Assembly: GCA_026003755.1 (NCBI GenBank)
Contig: BPHV01000001.1
Location: forward strand, 186,001 to 250,000
DNA from: Candidatus Roseilinea sp.
GTDB taxonomy: Bacteria; Chloroflexota; Anaerolineae; J036; Brachytrichaceae
Length of the DNA stretch: 64,000 nucleotides
Reading direction: 5' to 3'
A program made the translations under genes and the position numbers. Shown piece after piece: positions 25,885-35,150 of the stretch; position 1 is the stretch's first letter, and each line of letters starts with the position of its first letter. A model generated the notes under the pieces. That model had not been told where the DNA came from, did no database searches, and worked only from the letters and a program-made list of their open reading frames with translations.

Positions 25885-26859
25885 GTGACGCCCGATAACC
25901 CGTCACCCACCACCGTGAGCGACGCGCTCGCGCAGGCCTTCCTCGCTGCGCTGCACGACGCCAGTGACAACACGCGCGCGGCATATAAAGCCGGCCTATC
26001 GCTGGCGGTCGAGGCAAAGCTCGAACTGAACGAAGCAATATTGCAGCGCTTCAGCGCGTTCCTCGCCAAGCGCAAGTTTGCCCAGGCCACGCGCCGCTTG
26101 TATCTCTCTTCGCTGCGCCGACTGTTGCAGTGGATGGACGCGAACGACATGCTGCCGGCCGGCTTCAACCGCGCCAAGGCCGAGGCGAAGCTGCGCGTCT
26201 CGCGCGGCGACGTGCGGGCCGGCTACCGCCACCGCGCCGTTGATCCCGACCTGCCGCGCATCATTGCCTACTACGACGCACAGCCGCTGCCTGAGGTGGA
26301 CAACCAATCGAACAAACGTTCTAAGACGAAGCGCCTCGAGCTGTTGCGCGATCGGGCGATCATGCACACGCTCTACGCTTCTGCCGGCCGCGTGAGCGAA
26401 GTGGCCTCGCTGACCCGCGCGCAACTTGCCGACGGCCGATCAAGCGAAGCGCTGATCACCGGCAAGGGTAATAAACAACGTATGCTCTTCCTCACCCCAG
26501 AGGCGCAGGCAGCGATTCGGGCTTACTGCGACGAACGCGACGATCCCTACCCTGCCCTGTTCATCAGCCATCGCCGCAACAAAGGTCAGCCGCTAACCCG
26601 CATGAGCATCTGGCGGGTTGTGAAGCGTGCAGCCAAGGCGCTCGGCCTGAGCAGGGCCGCGTCGCCGCATGCTTTTCGACACTATCGGGCTACCCAACTG
26701 CTCAACGAAGGCATGCCCTTGGAGAGCGTGCAAGCGTATCTCGGCCACGCTTCGCCGGAGACGACGCGCGTCGTCTATGCCCACACCCGAACTGCCGTGC
26801 TGCGTGACCAGCTTGATACTTACGGCCTGAGCGCGAAGGAGGCTATTGGGCGGGAGTAG
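25885..26859 (+). CDS. Tyrosine recombinase/integrase (XerC/XerD-like)
   Basis: The 324-residue protein has an N-terminal SAM-like core-binding domain (residues of about 10-110) and a C-terminal catalytic domain with the complete active site: Arg169 (ASAGRVSEV), Lys194 or Lys197 (GKGNKQ), His262 and Arg265 (PHAFRHYRAT), His288 (YLGHAS) and the nucleophile Tyr298 (RVVYAHT). It cleaves and rejoins DNA at specific sites. No phage or transposon genes flank it. The closest functional guess is chromosome-dimer resolution or a solitary integrase. A short Gln/Asn/Lys-rich insert (PEVDNQSNKRSKTKR, residues of about 136-150) is unusual. The start is GTG. Confidence 0.92.
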   Translation: MTPDNPSPTTVSDALAQAFLAALHDASDNTRAAYKAGLSLAVEAKLELNEAILQRFSAFLAKRKFAQATRRLYLSSLRRLLQWMDANDMLPAGFNRAKAEAKLRVSRGDVRAGYRHRAVDPDLPRIIAYYDAQPLPEVDNQSNKRSKTKRLELLRDRAIMHTLYASAGRVSEVASLTRAQLADGRSSEALITGKGNKQRMLFLTPEAQAAIRAYCDERDDPYPALFISHRRNKGQPLTRMSIWRVVKRAAKALGLSRAASPHAFRHYRATQLLNEGMPLESVQAYLGHASPETTRVVYAHTRTAVLRDQLDTYGLSAKEAIGRE

Positions 26860-26904
26860 AGGTGTGGCGCATTTGTATGCGTGAAGGCCGGTCGGGGCGG
26901 ATCG

Positions 26905-27555
26905 CTATCGCGACACTTCGATCAGCGCGTTGCCGGCGATGGCGTAGATGCGGTCGTCTGGCCCTGGCCGGATCGTTGTCGTCCCTGTGAAGCTGCCGAA
27001 AGCTGGCAGGATCATGACTTCCGGCCTCACGACGAAACAAGCGAGCTTTTCGCGTAGCCCTGCCCTGCTACGCATTCTGATCGCCGGGTGTATATGGCCG
27101 GCTAGCACGTAGTGTGCTGCGGGTTTCGTAGGTGTGTGTTGGAGTGCGAATGGTGGGTCGATGAAGGGTTCATCCGTGCAGCTCATTTGCCATTCTGCGG
27201 GTGGGTTTCCTGCTTGTTTGTCGTGGTTACCCTTAACTACCAAAAACTGCCTATGCGAATACTGCGCGCGCCAAGCTGCCACGCCTGTAACCACAGCAGC
27301 CGTTCGCCCCTGACGCGCATGTAGCACGTCGCCCAGGAAAACTACGCGCGCGGCATCGGTGGCCGCGATCAACTGCGACAAACGCTTCAGGTCGTCTGCC
27401 AGCCCTCCCTCCGGCACGGGAATGCCGGCGCCGCGAAAAGCCGCTGCCTTGCCAAAGTGAACATCCGCCACAAACAGCGTGCCGCGCCGCGGCCAGAAAA
27501 CGGCCCGCTCCGGCCAAAGCTGTAGCACCTCGCCGGCCGCTATGATCGTCACCAT
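26905..27555 (-). CDS. pdeM: Ligase-associated DNA damage response metallophosphoesterase PdeM
   Basis: This 216-residue calcineurin-like phosphoesterase has ligands Asp31 and His33 (FVADVHFGK), Asp76 (FLGDVLHAR), Asn110 and His111 (VVKGNHDKQ), and His154/His156 (AGHIHPA). The LWPERAVFWPRRGTLFVADVH opening is typical of the PdeM type found beside ligase and helicase genes. I took the ATG at 27555, 22 bases after the helicase stop; the longer frame to 27660 overlaps the helicase gene and adds an Arg/Ser/Cys-rich extension without motifs. It is predicted to act on DNA ends or nucleotides in repair together with its neighbours. Confidence 0.9.
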   Translation of the reverse strand: MVTIIAAGEVLQLWPERAVFWPRRGTLFVADVHFGKAAAFRGAGIPVPEGGLADDLKRLSQLIAATDAARVVFLGDVLHARQGRTAAVVTGVAAWRAQYSHRQFLVVKGNHDKQAGNPPAEWQMSCTDEPFIDPPFALQHTPTKPAAHYVLAGHIHPAIRMRSRAGLREKLACFVVRPEVMILPAFGSFTGTTTIRPGPDDRIYAIAGNALIEVSR

Positions 27556-27577
27556 CGCCCCTGCCACGCTCCGCCGC

Positions 27578-30103
27578 TCATCCTTCCGCGAACTGTGCCT
27601 GCATCTTGCGCACGCGATCGAGCAGCGCCTCGCTGCTGAGCTGCTCGCGCAACCGATCAACCATCAGCGGGAATGCCAGCGGTGTTGGATGGACCACATC
27701 AATCAACGTAATCCGCCCGCGCGAGATGCGCTGCAAGGCACCCATCAGCCGGCTCTCCTCGAGCTGACGCTCCAGCACCTCGCGCTGCGCCTGCGCCAGG
27801 AGAAGGTTGCCGGGATCATACTTGCTGAAGACTTCGTAGAACAGCGAGCTGGACGCCTGGAGCTGCCGGCCCGGCTTGCGCCGGCCAGGCAACCCCTCGA
27901 AGACCAGGCCGGCGATGCGCGCGATCTCGCGGAACTGCCGCCGCGCTAGCTCCGCGGCATTCAAGCTGGCAGCCAAGTCGGCCGCCAGATCGTCTGGGCT
28001 GAACAGCGCGCGGAGGCGCGAAACATCCGCCGCATCCAAGTCCATAGGGTCGGGCGAGAGCAGCTCGAAGCCATAGTCGTTAATGGCGAACGAAAATGAA
28101 ATTGGACGCAGGCGCGATAGGCGGTAAGCCACCAAGGCTGCCAAGCCCTCATTCACCGCTCGCCCGTCGAGGGGAAAGAAGAACAGGTGATGGCCCTCGC
28201 GCGTTTGAGCGCGCTCGATTAACAATTCGTCTGGCTCGGGCAACTTGGAGCGCCGCGCTTGTAGCTCCAGCAGGGGGCGCACGGCGGCCATCTCCTCATC
28301 GTCGTATCGCCCCAGGCGCGCCTGATCGAGCTTTTCGCGCAGTATGTGCGACAGCTCGGTGGAGAGAGGCATGCGGCCGCCCATCCAGCGCGGCACGATA
28401 GGTCGCTTGCCGGCCGCGCGGCGCACCCATGCCGTGTCATCTTGCAAACGCACGAACTCCAACAGCTTGCCGGCAAACAGGAAGCATTCGCCGGCCTTCA
28501 ACCAGCTCACGAATGTCTCCTCCACCGCGCCCAGTCGCTTGCCCTTCAGGTATTGCACACTGATGGCCGCCTCGCCCACGATCGTGCCGATGGACAGGCG
28601 ATGGCGCTGCGCGATGTCGTCGCCGGCCACGCGGTACACCCCATCCTCACACACCACGCGCCGGAACTCCGGATAGGCGTTCAACGCGCGCCCGCCGCGC
28701 GTCACGAAGTCGAGCAGCCATCCCCATTCGTCATCGCTGAGGTTGCGATAGGCGTATGCTGTGCGCACCTCGGCGAGCAGCTCATCGCTGCGAAAGCCGC
28801 CGCCGGCTGCGACCGTGACCACGTGCTGCGCCAAAACATCCAACGGCTTGTTCAGCGGTAGGCGCGCCTCGATATACCCTCGGCGGATAGCATCGCGCGC
28901 GGCTGCAAATTCGACCAGCTCCAGCGCGTGGGTCGGCACGCAGACCACCCGGCTGGGTCGGCCAGGGGCATGGCCGCTGCGGCCGGCGCGCTGCAACAAT
29001 CGCGCAACGCCTTTGGGGCTGCCCACCTGCAACACACAATCCACGGGCGAGAAGTCCACGCCGAGATCGAGCGAGGACGTGCACACAACCGCGCGCAGCC
29101 GCCCCGTCTTCAACCCCCGTTCCACGAATTCGCGTTCGGCCCTGTCCAACGATCCGTGATGCAACGCGATCTGGCCGGCCCACTCCGGCCGCGCCTCAAG
29201 GATGGCCTGATACCATATCTCGGTCTGCGAACGGGTGTTGGTGAAGATAAGCGTCGTCGCATTGGCCGCGATCGTCTCAAGCACGCGCGGCAGCATCACC
29301 AATCCCAGGTGGCCGGCCCAGGGGAAGCGTTCCATCCGCTCCGGCAAGAGCGACTCGATGACGATCGTTTTGGGCAAGTCGGCGCGGATGAGCACGGCGT
29401 CGGCTGCATTCATCCCCACCAGCGCCTGCAACGCCACGTCGAGGTTGCCCAAGGTCGCGCTCAACCCCCACACGCGCAGATTCGGCTGCCAGCAGCGCAG
29501 CCGCGCCAGCGCCAGTTCGGTCTGCGCGCCGCGTTTCGTGCCGAGCAATTCGTGCCACTCATCCACGATCACGCAGCGCAAGCCGAGAAAGCGTTCACGC
29601 GCGTCGGGCCAGCTCAGCATGAGCGAAAGGCTTTCCGGCGTGGTGATCAGCGCGGTGGGCAAGCGCGCTTTTTGCTTGGCGCGCAGCGATGTCGTGGTGT
29701 CGCCGGTTCGGCGCTCGACCGTCCAGTTCAGCCCCAGCCACTCGACCGGCTCGCGCAGCGATTGCTCGGTATCAGCCGCCAGCGCCCGCAGCGGCGTGAC
29801 CCATAACACGCGCAGCGGAGGCGCATCATCGCGCCGCGTCCGGTGCGACGATGAAGCGTCGGCTTCATGGCGCCCGCCCACCTGTTCGGCCAGCGCCTCG
29901 GCCAACACGCCGAGCCATGCGGCACAGGTCTTGCCGGCGCCGGTGGACGCATGAATCAGGCCGCTGCGACCTTGCAGATAAGCGCGCCAGGCCTGGCGTT
30001 GAAAGTCGAACGGCTGCCAGCCTTGCGCGGCAAACCAGCTTTCGACGCGCGACAGGGCGGCTTCTCGCGCTGCGCTCAATGCGCCTTCCGGATCACCGGC
30101 CAT
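27578..30103 (-). CDS. Ligase-associated DEXH-box helicase (Lhr-like)
   Basis: The 841-residue superfamily 2 helicase has Walker A ASTGAGKT at residues 52-59, DEWH at 181-184, motif III GLSATLGN and motif VI LLQRAGRSGHAPGRPSR. The long C-terminal part matches the Lhr-type winged-helix/DUF4 region. This is the shorter, ligase-associated class rather than the 1500-residue Lhr of E. coli. It starts three bases after the ligase stop, so the two are almost certainly co-translated. Its partners are the ligase, the PdeM phosphoesterase and the exonuclease. Confidence 0.93.
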   Translation of the reverse strand: MAGDPEGALSAAREAALSRVESWFAAQGWQPFDFQRQAWRAYLQGRSGLIHASTGAGKTCAAWLGVLAEALAEQVGGRHEADASSSHRTRRDDAPPLRVLWVTPLRALAADTEQSLREPVEWLGLNWTVERRTGDTTTSLRAKQKARLPTALITTPESLSLMLSWPDARERFLGLRCVIVDEWHELLGTKRGAQTELALARLRCWQPNLRVWGLSATLGNLDVALQALVGMNAADAVLIRADLPKTIVIESLLPERMERFPWAGHLGLVMLPRVLETIAANATTLIFTNTRSQTEIWYQAILEARPEWAGQIALHHGSLDRAEREFVERGLKTGRLRAVVCTSSLDLGVDFSPVDCVLQVGSPKGVARLLQRAGRSGHAPGRPSRVVCVPTHALELVEFAAARDAIRRGYIEARLPLNKPLDVLAQHVVTVAAGGGFRSDELLAEVRTAYAYRNLSDDEWGWLLDFVTRGGRALNAYPEFRRVVCEDGVYRVAGDDIAQRHRLSIGTIVGEAAISVQYLKGKRLGAVEETFVSWLKAGECFLFAGKLLEFVRLQDDTAWVRRAAGKRPIVPRWMGGRMPLSTELSHILREKLDQARLGRYDDEEMAAVRPLLELQARRSKLPEPDELLIERAQTREGHHLFFFPLDGRAVNEGLAALVAYRLSRLRPISFSFAINDYGFELLSPDPMDLDAADVSRLRALFSPDDLAADLAASLNAAELARRQFREIARIAGLVFEGLPGRRKPGRQLQASSSLFYEVFSKYDPGNLLLAQAQREVLERQLEESRLMGALQRISRGRITLIDVVHPTPLAFPLMVDRLREQLSSEALLDRVRKMQAQFAEG

Positions 30104-30106
30104 GGG

Positions 30107-31816
30107 TCACGCTTCGGGTTCGATGGGCAACAGGGCGCGGATCGCTTCGAGGGTGTCGGCATCCTCGATGCGCTTGTCGTCGCGCAAGCGCAGGATGCGC
30201 GGGAAGCGCACCGCGACGCCGCTTTTGTGGCGCGCGGAGCGCTGGATGCCTTCGAAGCCCAACTCGAATACAAGCTGAGGTTTCACGGTGCGCACCGGCC
30301 CAAACTTCTCCAACGTGTTGGCGCGGATGAACGCATCCACGCGGCGCATTTCGGCATCGGTCAGGCCGGAATAGGCCTTGGCGAACGGCACCAGCCGGCC
30401 GCCGTTGCGCGGGTCGCCGTCCCAGACGGCGAAGGTGTAATCGGTGAACAGGCCGGCGCGACGGCCGTGGCCGGCCTGGGCGTAAATCAACACGGCGTCC
30501 GCCGTGTAGGGGGCGACCTTCCACTTCCACCAGTCGCCGACGATGCGCCCCACCCCATAGCTGCTGTCCAGCCGCTTGAGCATCAGCCCCTCGGCGTCGT
30601 GCGCGCGGCTGCACTGCTGACGCCGCCCTAGCGCTTCCCAGGACTCGGCGGCCACAATCGGCGAGAGTTTCAGCGTGGGCAAGTGACATGCTTCCACCAA
30701 CTGTGCCAACTGTGCGCGACGCCAGCGCAACGGCCGGCCGCGCACATCCTGACCGTCCAGCTCCAGCAAATCGTAGGCGAATAGGACAACCGGCGCCTCG
30801 GCCAGGATCTTCTTGGTGAGCGTCTTGCGCCCGATGCGGGTTTGCAGACGGCCAAACGGCAAGACGCGCCCATCCTTGAACGGCAGAATCTCTCCATCGA
30901 GCACAACGCCATCCGGCAGCGCCGCGCCGATTGCGGCGATCTCCGGGAAGCGCGCGGTGATCAGCTCTTCGCCGCGCGACCAGAGGAAGGTCTGTCCGCG
31001 CCGGCGGATAAGCTGAGCGCGGATGCCGTCCCATTTCCACTCCACTTGCCAATCCGATAGGTCGCCCAGCGCGGCCTGCAACGACTCGGCAAAGGCGACC
31101 GGATCGGCGTCGAACAAGCGTCCGCGCGCGTCGGTGGGAAGTTTGCTCTCCAGCGCATAGGCCAGGCAGAATGGATACGGGCGGCTGATGTCGGCATCAG
31201 CCGTCTCGGGCGCGATGAGCTGCGCGAAGAAGTCGGCGCTAGGTTGCCACTCGCCCATCAGGCGGTGCGACAAAGTCGCCTCATCCACTCCGCTCACCTC
31301 GGCCAGCGCGCGCACAACGAGCTTTTGCGAGACGCCCACGCGAAAGGCGCCGGTGATCAGCTTGTTCCAAACCAAGCGCTCGCGGGAATCGAGCGAGGCC
31401 CAAGCGCGAAGCACGGCGCGCTTTTTATCCGGCTCATCCATCTCTCGCAAGGGCAACAGCACGCCCTCGACCCATTCGCTCAGCGAATGTGAGGCGCTGC
31501 TCGACGCGCGCACGTCGAGCAGCGCCATGGTCTCGGCGAGGTCCCCCACAGCGGCATAGCACTCCTCGAACAGCCAATCGGCGATGCCGGCGGCTTCGGC
31601 CGCCCAGGCGCGCAGGTGGGTCGTGGAGATGGCCTGACGGGGCCGGCGGCCGATGAGGAAGTAAATCGCCCAGGCAGCATCGGCCGGGGGCGCGCTGCGC
31701 AGATAGCGCACCATCGCCGCGACCTTCTCGTTGGTCTTGTTGGTCGCGTCCAATTCGGCGTAGAGCAAAGCGAAGTCTTGCACGGCTGCCTGGGCAAGGA
31801 TCATACGCGAGCGCAT
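30107..31816 (-). CDS. ATP-dependent DNA ligase of the ligase-associated repair cluster
   Basis: The 569-residue protein has the N-terminal helical ligase domain (residues of about 1-210), the adenylation domain with motif I EWKWDGIRAQ (nucleophilic Lys near 260), motif III GVVLDGEI, motif IV AEGLMLKR and motif V DWWKWKV, then an OB-fold domain. It seals DNA nicks using ATP. It is a bacterial accessory ligase, not the essential NAD-dependent LigA. ATG 31816 and ATG 31804 are both possible; the family usually starts close to ILAQAAVQDFALLY, which favours 31804 slightly. It is divergent from the P450 gene, with 48 bases between the starts. Confidence 0.93.
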   Translation of the reverse strand: MRSRMILAQAAVQDFALLYAELDATNKTNEKVAAMVRYLRSAPPADAAWAIYFLIGRRPRQAISTTHLRAWAAEAAGIADWLFEECYAAVGDLAETMALLDVRASSSASHSLSEWVEGVLLPLREMDEPDKKRAVLRAWASLDSRERLVWNKLITGAFRVGVSQKLVVRALAEVSGVDEATLSHRLMGEWQPSADFFAQLIAPETADADISRPYPFCLAYALESKLPTDARGRLFDADPVAFAESLQAALGDLSDWQVEWKWDGIRAQLIRRRGQTFLWSRGEELITARFPEIAAIGAALPDGVVLDGEILPFKDGRVLPFGRLQTRIGRKTLTKKILAEAPVVLFAYDLLELDGQDVRGRPLRWRRAQLAQLVEACHLPTLKLSPIVAAESWEALGRRQQCSRAHDAEGLMLKRLDSSYGVGRIVGDWWKWKVAPYTADAVLIYAQAGHGRRAGLFTDYTFAVWDGDPRNGGRLVPFAKAYSGLTDAEMRRVDAFIRANTLEKFGPVRTVKPQLVFELGFEGIQRSARHKSGVAVRFPRILRLRDDKRIEDADTLEAIRALLPIEPEA

Positions 31817-31864
31817 GAGCGCAGCTCGAGAGGAGTCGGCCGGTGTGAGACAATCGGCGCCGGC

Positions 31865-33226
31865 ATGAACTCGCTATCACCCACTTTGAGACAAGCACAA
31901 AGTGCGCCGGGCCCGGTGGGCCTGATCGACGGCCTGCGCAACTTGCGCGCCTTTCAAACGGACATCCTCGGCTTTCTGACGCGCCTCGCGCGCGAGCACG
32001 GCGACTTCACCCAGTTCAGCTTCGGCCCGTTTCGCACGTACTTGGTCAACCATCCCGGCCTCATTCATCAGGTCCTGGTGGAAGACGCAGCCCAGTATTA
32101 CAAGACGGAGCTCACCAAGACCCTGCTGCGCCCCTCGCTGGGCGACGGGTTGTTGATCAGCGACGGCGATTTGTGGAAGCGCCAACGCAAGCTGATCCAG
32201 CCGGCCTTTCACGCCGCGCGCATCGCCGCCTACGCCGATACCATGACCGCCTACACGCAACAGGCGATCGCCGAATGGCAGCCCGGCCAGACGCGCGACA
32301 TCAGCCACGACATGATGGCGCTCACGCTCGACATCGTGATCAAGACGTTGTTCGGCGAGCAGCTCACGCCGCAGGAACGCGAGGACATCGGGCGCGCCGT
32401 GGACATCGGACAGCAGCAGGTTGGCCAGGCGTTCAAGACGATCTTCCGCGCGCCGGACTGGCTGCCCACGCCGGCCCGACGCAAGAGCGAATGGGCGACG
32501 CAGACGGTCAACGCCGTCATTGCGCGTTTCATCGCCCGCTACCGGCAAACCGGCCAGGATCGCGGCGACCTGCTTTCGATGATGCTGGCATCGGTGGACG
32601 AATCGGGCGGCATGAGCGACGCACTGGCGCGCGACGAGGCGTTCACGCTGATCGTGGCCGGCCACGAGACCACGGCGAACACACTCACGTGGGCATGGTA
32701 TCTGTTGTCGCAACATCCGCAGGTCGAAGCGGCGCTGCACGCCGAGCTGGATGCGGCGCTGGGCGGACGCGCGCCTTCCTTTGATGACTTGTCGCGCTTG
32801 CCGTTCACCGAGGCGGTGGTGAAAGAGACCTTACGCCTGTATCCGGCGGCCTATGTCACCGCGCGCGAACCGCAGGCAGACGTGCGCATCGGCGACCATC
32901 GGGTGCCGAAGGGCAGCACGGTGCTGATCTCACCCCACGTCACGCAGCGCGACCCGCGTTGGTTCGACGCGCCGGAGCAGTTCAAACCGGAGCGCTGGCT
33001 AGGCGACTTGGAGAAACGCCTGCCGAAGTTCGCCTACTTCCCCTTCGGCGGCGGGCCGCGCATTTGCATCGGCAACGCATTTGCGCTCATGGAAGCGCGG
33101 CTCATCCTGGCCACGATCGCGCAGCGCTTCCGGTTGACGCTGTCGCCGGGGCATCGCGTGACGGTAGATCCGCTGGTGACGCTACGCCCGAAGCACGGCA
33201 TGCACATGGTCATACAGGCGCGCTGA
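31865..33226 (+). CDS. Cytochrome P450
   Basis: The 453-residue protein has the I-helix oxygen-binding motif AGHETT (265-270), the K-helix ETLR (Glu321, Arg324), the PERW segment (375-378) and the heme loop FGGGPRICIG with axial Cys401. It is full length and soluble; no N-terminal membrane anchor is evident. It resembles the CYP102-heme/CYP4-like bacterial group that often hydroxylates fatty acids or alkanes, but the substrate is unknown and no ferredoxin or reductase gene is adjacent. It lies in the opposite direction inside the ligase-associated repair cluster, between the ligase and exonuclease genes, and converges on the exonuclease gene with 37 bases between stops. Confidence 0.93.
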   Translation: MNSLSPTLRQAQSAPGPVGLIDGLRNLRAFQTDILGFLTRLAREHGDFTQFSFGPFRTYLVNHPGLIHQVLVEDAAQYYKTELTKTLLRPSLGDGLLISDGDLWKRQRKLIQPAFHAARIAAYADTMTAYTQQAIAEWQPGQTRDISHDMMALTLDIVIKTLFGEQLTPQEREDIGRAVDIGQQQVGQAFKTIFRAPDWLPTPARRKSEWATQTVNAVIARFIARYRQTGQDRGDLLSMMLASVDESGGMSDALARDEAFTLIVAGHETTANTLTWAWYLLSQHPQVEAALHAELDAALGGRAPSFDDLSRLPFTEAVVKETLRLYPAAYVTAREPQADVRIGDHRVPKGSTVLISPHVTQRDPRWFDAPEQFKPERWLGDLEKRLPKFAYFPFGGGPRICIGNAFALMEARLILATIAQRFRLTLSPGHRVTVDPLVTLRPKHGMHMVIQAR

Positions 33227-33263
33227 CGTGCTGCCGTTGCCCCGACTCGGCGCGGCGCCGGGA

Positions 33264-34283
33264 TCACGCTTTGTCGGCTATCGCGTCAATGTCATCTGCG
33301 TCACCGACAAACCGCGTGGACAACACATCGGCTTGCAAACCGCGTTCCTGAAGGTATCGGGCGACGACGGCCGTGTAGCCATGCGTCAAAAGCACACGCG
33401 CGGCGCCGGTCGCTTCGATCGTCCGCATCAGTTCGTCCCAATCCACATGATCGGACAATACAAAGCCGCGATCCACCGCCCTTCGCCGGCGCATGCCCCG
33501 CACTTGCATCCAGCCGCTGGCGATCGCCGTGGCGCAATCGCCGAACCTGCGCACCCAGGGCGCGCCGTGGGCCGACGGCGGCGCGATGATGAGCGCTTGG
33601 CGATAGCGCGCCCTATCGGCCACCCCACCCACGTATTCGGTGGCCGGCAGGGCAACGCCTGATTCACGGTAGGCCGCGTTCACGCGTTCCACCGCGCCAT
33701 GCGTGAGCACAGGGCCGGCCGATGCATCCACGCCGGCCAAGATGCGCTGCGCCTTGCCCAGCGCGTAACCGTAGATCACGCTGGCGCGACCGGCGGCCGC
33801 GTTCGCTTGCCACCACGCGTGAATCTGCGCAAAGACCGTCCGCGGATCAGGCCAGTGGTAGATCGGCAAGCCGAAGGTGCATTCGCTGACGAAGACGTGA
33901 CATCGCACCAACTCGAACGGGGCGCAAGTTGGATCTGGGGTCGTCTTGTAGTCGCCGGTAACCACCCATACCTCGCCCTTGTGCTCAACGCGAATCTGCG
34001 CCGACCCCAGAATGTGCCCGGCCGGGTGCAGGCTCACGCGAACGCCGTTCATGAAGACAGGTTGACCGTAGGGCACCGCTTCGATGAGGGCATCGGGGCC
34101 GAGGCGTAAGCGCAACACGTGGCGGCCTTCGCTGCTGGTCAGATATGCCTTGCTGCCCGGGCGGGCATGGTCGGCATGGGCATGGGTAATCACCGCCCGG
34201 CGCACGGGTCGCCACGGGTCAATCCAAAAGTCGCCCGCTTCACAATACAGGCCATCATCGGTGAGTCGCAGGAGGTCGGACAT
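33264..34283 (-). CDS. Ligase-associated DNA exonuclease (metallo-beta-lactamase fold)
   Basis: The 339-residue protein has the MBL zinc motif THAHADHA (His34, His36, Asp38, His39) and further ligand segments HPAGHILGSAQI and VVTGDYKTTPDPTCAPFE. Its C-terminal half has a beta-CASP-like LSDHVDWDELMRTIEATGA segment, as in Artemis/SNM1-type nucleases. It is the fourth member of the ligase-associated set. Normally it abuts the ligase gene; here the P450 gene separates them, so it is likely on its own transcript. Confidence 0.92.
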   Translation of the reverse strand: MSDLLRLTDDGLYCEAGDFWIDPWRPVRRAVITHAHADHARPGSKAYLTSSEGRHVLRLRLGPDALIEAVPYGQPVFMNGVRVSLHPAGHILGSAQIRVEHKGEVWVVTGDYKTTPDPTCAPFELVRCHVFVSECTFGLPIYHWPDPRTVFAQIHAWWQANAAAGRASVIYGYALGKAQRILAGVDASAGPVLTHGAVERVNAAYRESGVALPATEYVGGVADRARYRQALIIAPPSAHGAPWVRRFGDCATAIASGWMQVRGMRRRRAVDRGFVLSDHVDWDELMRTIEATGAARVLLTHGYTAVVARYLQERGLQADVLSTRFVGDADDIDAIADKA

Positions 34284-34327
34284 GGCGAAGGCAGGAATCC
34301 CAGGGACGGATGATAAAAGATAGCGGC

Positions 34328-34354
34328 TTAGGCCAAGGCAATGCCTTCGCCTAA
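34328..34354. promoter_or_regulatory. Interrupted hairpin in the exonuclease/lutA divergent region
   Basis: TTAGGC (34328-34333) pairs with GCCTAA (34349-34354), and AGGC (34336-34339) pairs with GCCT (34343-34346), leaving two-base mismatches and a three-base loop. It lies 42 bases upstream of lutA between two divergent genes. An operator for a lut regulator or a small RNA hairpin are both possible. Confidence 0.3.
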
Positions 34355-34396
34355 ATCATGCCCCCTCACAGAGCGAGAGCGTGCTAGCATCGCGGC

Positions 34397-35125
34397 ATGC
34401 CAAAAGTGGCCTTGTTCGTGACGTGCATCGTGGATATGCTGTTCCCAGAGGTCGGGGAAGCCACGTTGGATATCCTGGAGCGGCAAGGGCTGACCGTCGA
34501 ATTTCCCGAAGCGCAAACCTGCTGCGGTCAACCGGCGTTCAACGCGGGATTTCACGCCGATGCGCGGCCGGTGGCCGAGCACTTTTTGGACGTCTTCGGC
34601 GCTTACGACGCCATCGTGACGCCGAGCGGGAGCTGCGCCAGCATGGTTCGACATTACTACCCGGAGCTTTTCAAAGGGCACGCCCGCTTCGCCGAAGCCG
34701 AAGCGATTGCGACCAAGACCTGGGAGCTGACGCAGTACTTGGTGGACGCGCTCGGTGTGACCGACCTGGGCATATCGCTCGCCAAGCCCACCCGCGCAGC
34801 GATTCATGACGCCTGCCACGGCTATCGCGGCCTGGGGATTGCCCGGCAGCCGCGCGCGCTGCTGGCCAACGTAGGCAACCTCTCGCTCGTCGAGATGGCC
34901 GGCCACGACCAATGCTGTGGCTTCGGCGGATTGTTCGCGATAAAGATGGCCGAGATCAGCGCGGCGATGCTAAACGACAAGCTGGCACACATCCGCGCTG
35001 CCGACTGCGACATCATCATCACCGGTGATGCCAGTTGCGCAATGCACATGAACGGCGGACTTTCGCGCCACCGTTCCGCCAAGCGCGTGGTTCACGTGGC
35101 AGAGGTGCTGGCAGGCAGGGTGTGA
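34397..35125 (+). CDS. lutA: Lactate utilisation protein A, (Fe-S)-binding CCG-domain subunit
   Basis: The 242-residue protein has two CCG-type cysteine-rich motifs: QTCCGQPAFNAG (near residue 41) with SGSCASM (near 77), and HDACHGYRG (near 137) with HDQCCGFGGLF and GDASCAMHM. These match LutA/LldE, one of three cytoplasmic subunits that oxidise L-lactate to pyruvate through iron-sulfur centres. It begins a run lutA-lutB-lutC; 25 bases separate it from lutB. It may be regulated from the intergenic region shared with the exonuclease gene. Confidence 0.94.
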   Translation: MPKVALFVTCIVDMLFPEVGEATLDILERQGLTVEFPEAQTCCGQPAFNAGFHADARPVAEHFLDVFGAYDAIVTPSGSCASMVRHYYPELFKGHARFAEAEAIATKTWELTQYLVDALGVTDLGISLAKPTRAAIHDACHGYRGLGIARQPRALLANVGNLSLVEMAGHDQCCGFGGLFAIKMAEISAAMLNDKLAHIRAADCDIIITGDASCAMHMNGGLSRHRSAKRVVHVAEVLAGRV

Positions 35126-35150
35126 ACCGAAAGTGTATTGTTGACCGGCT

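Noticed and set aside
26860-26904. Attachment site or terminator after the recombinase gene
   Set aside because: No direct repeat, hairpin with U-run or tRNA remnant is visible in this short gap.
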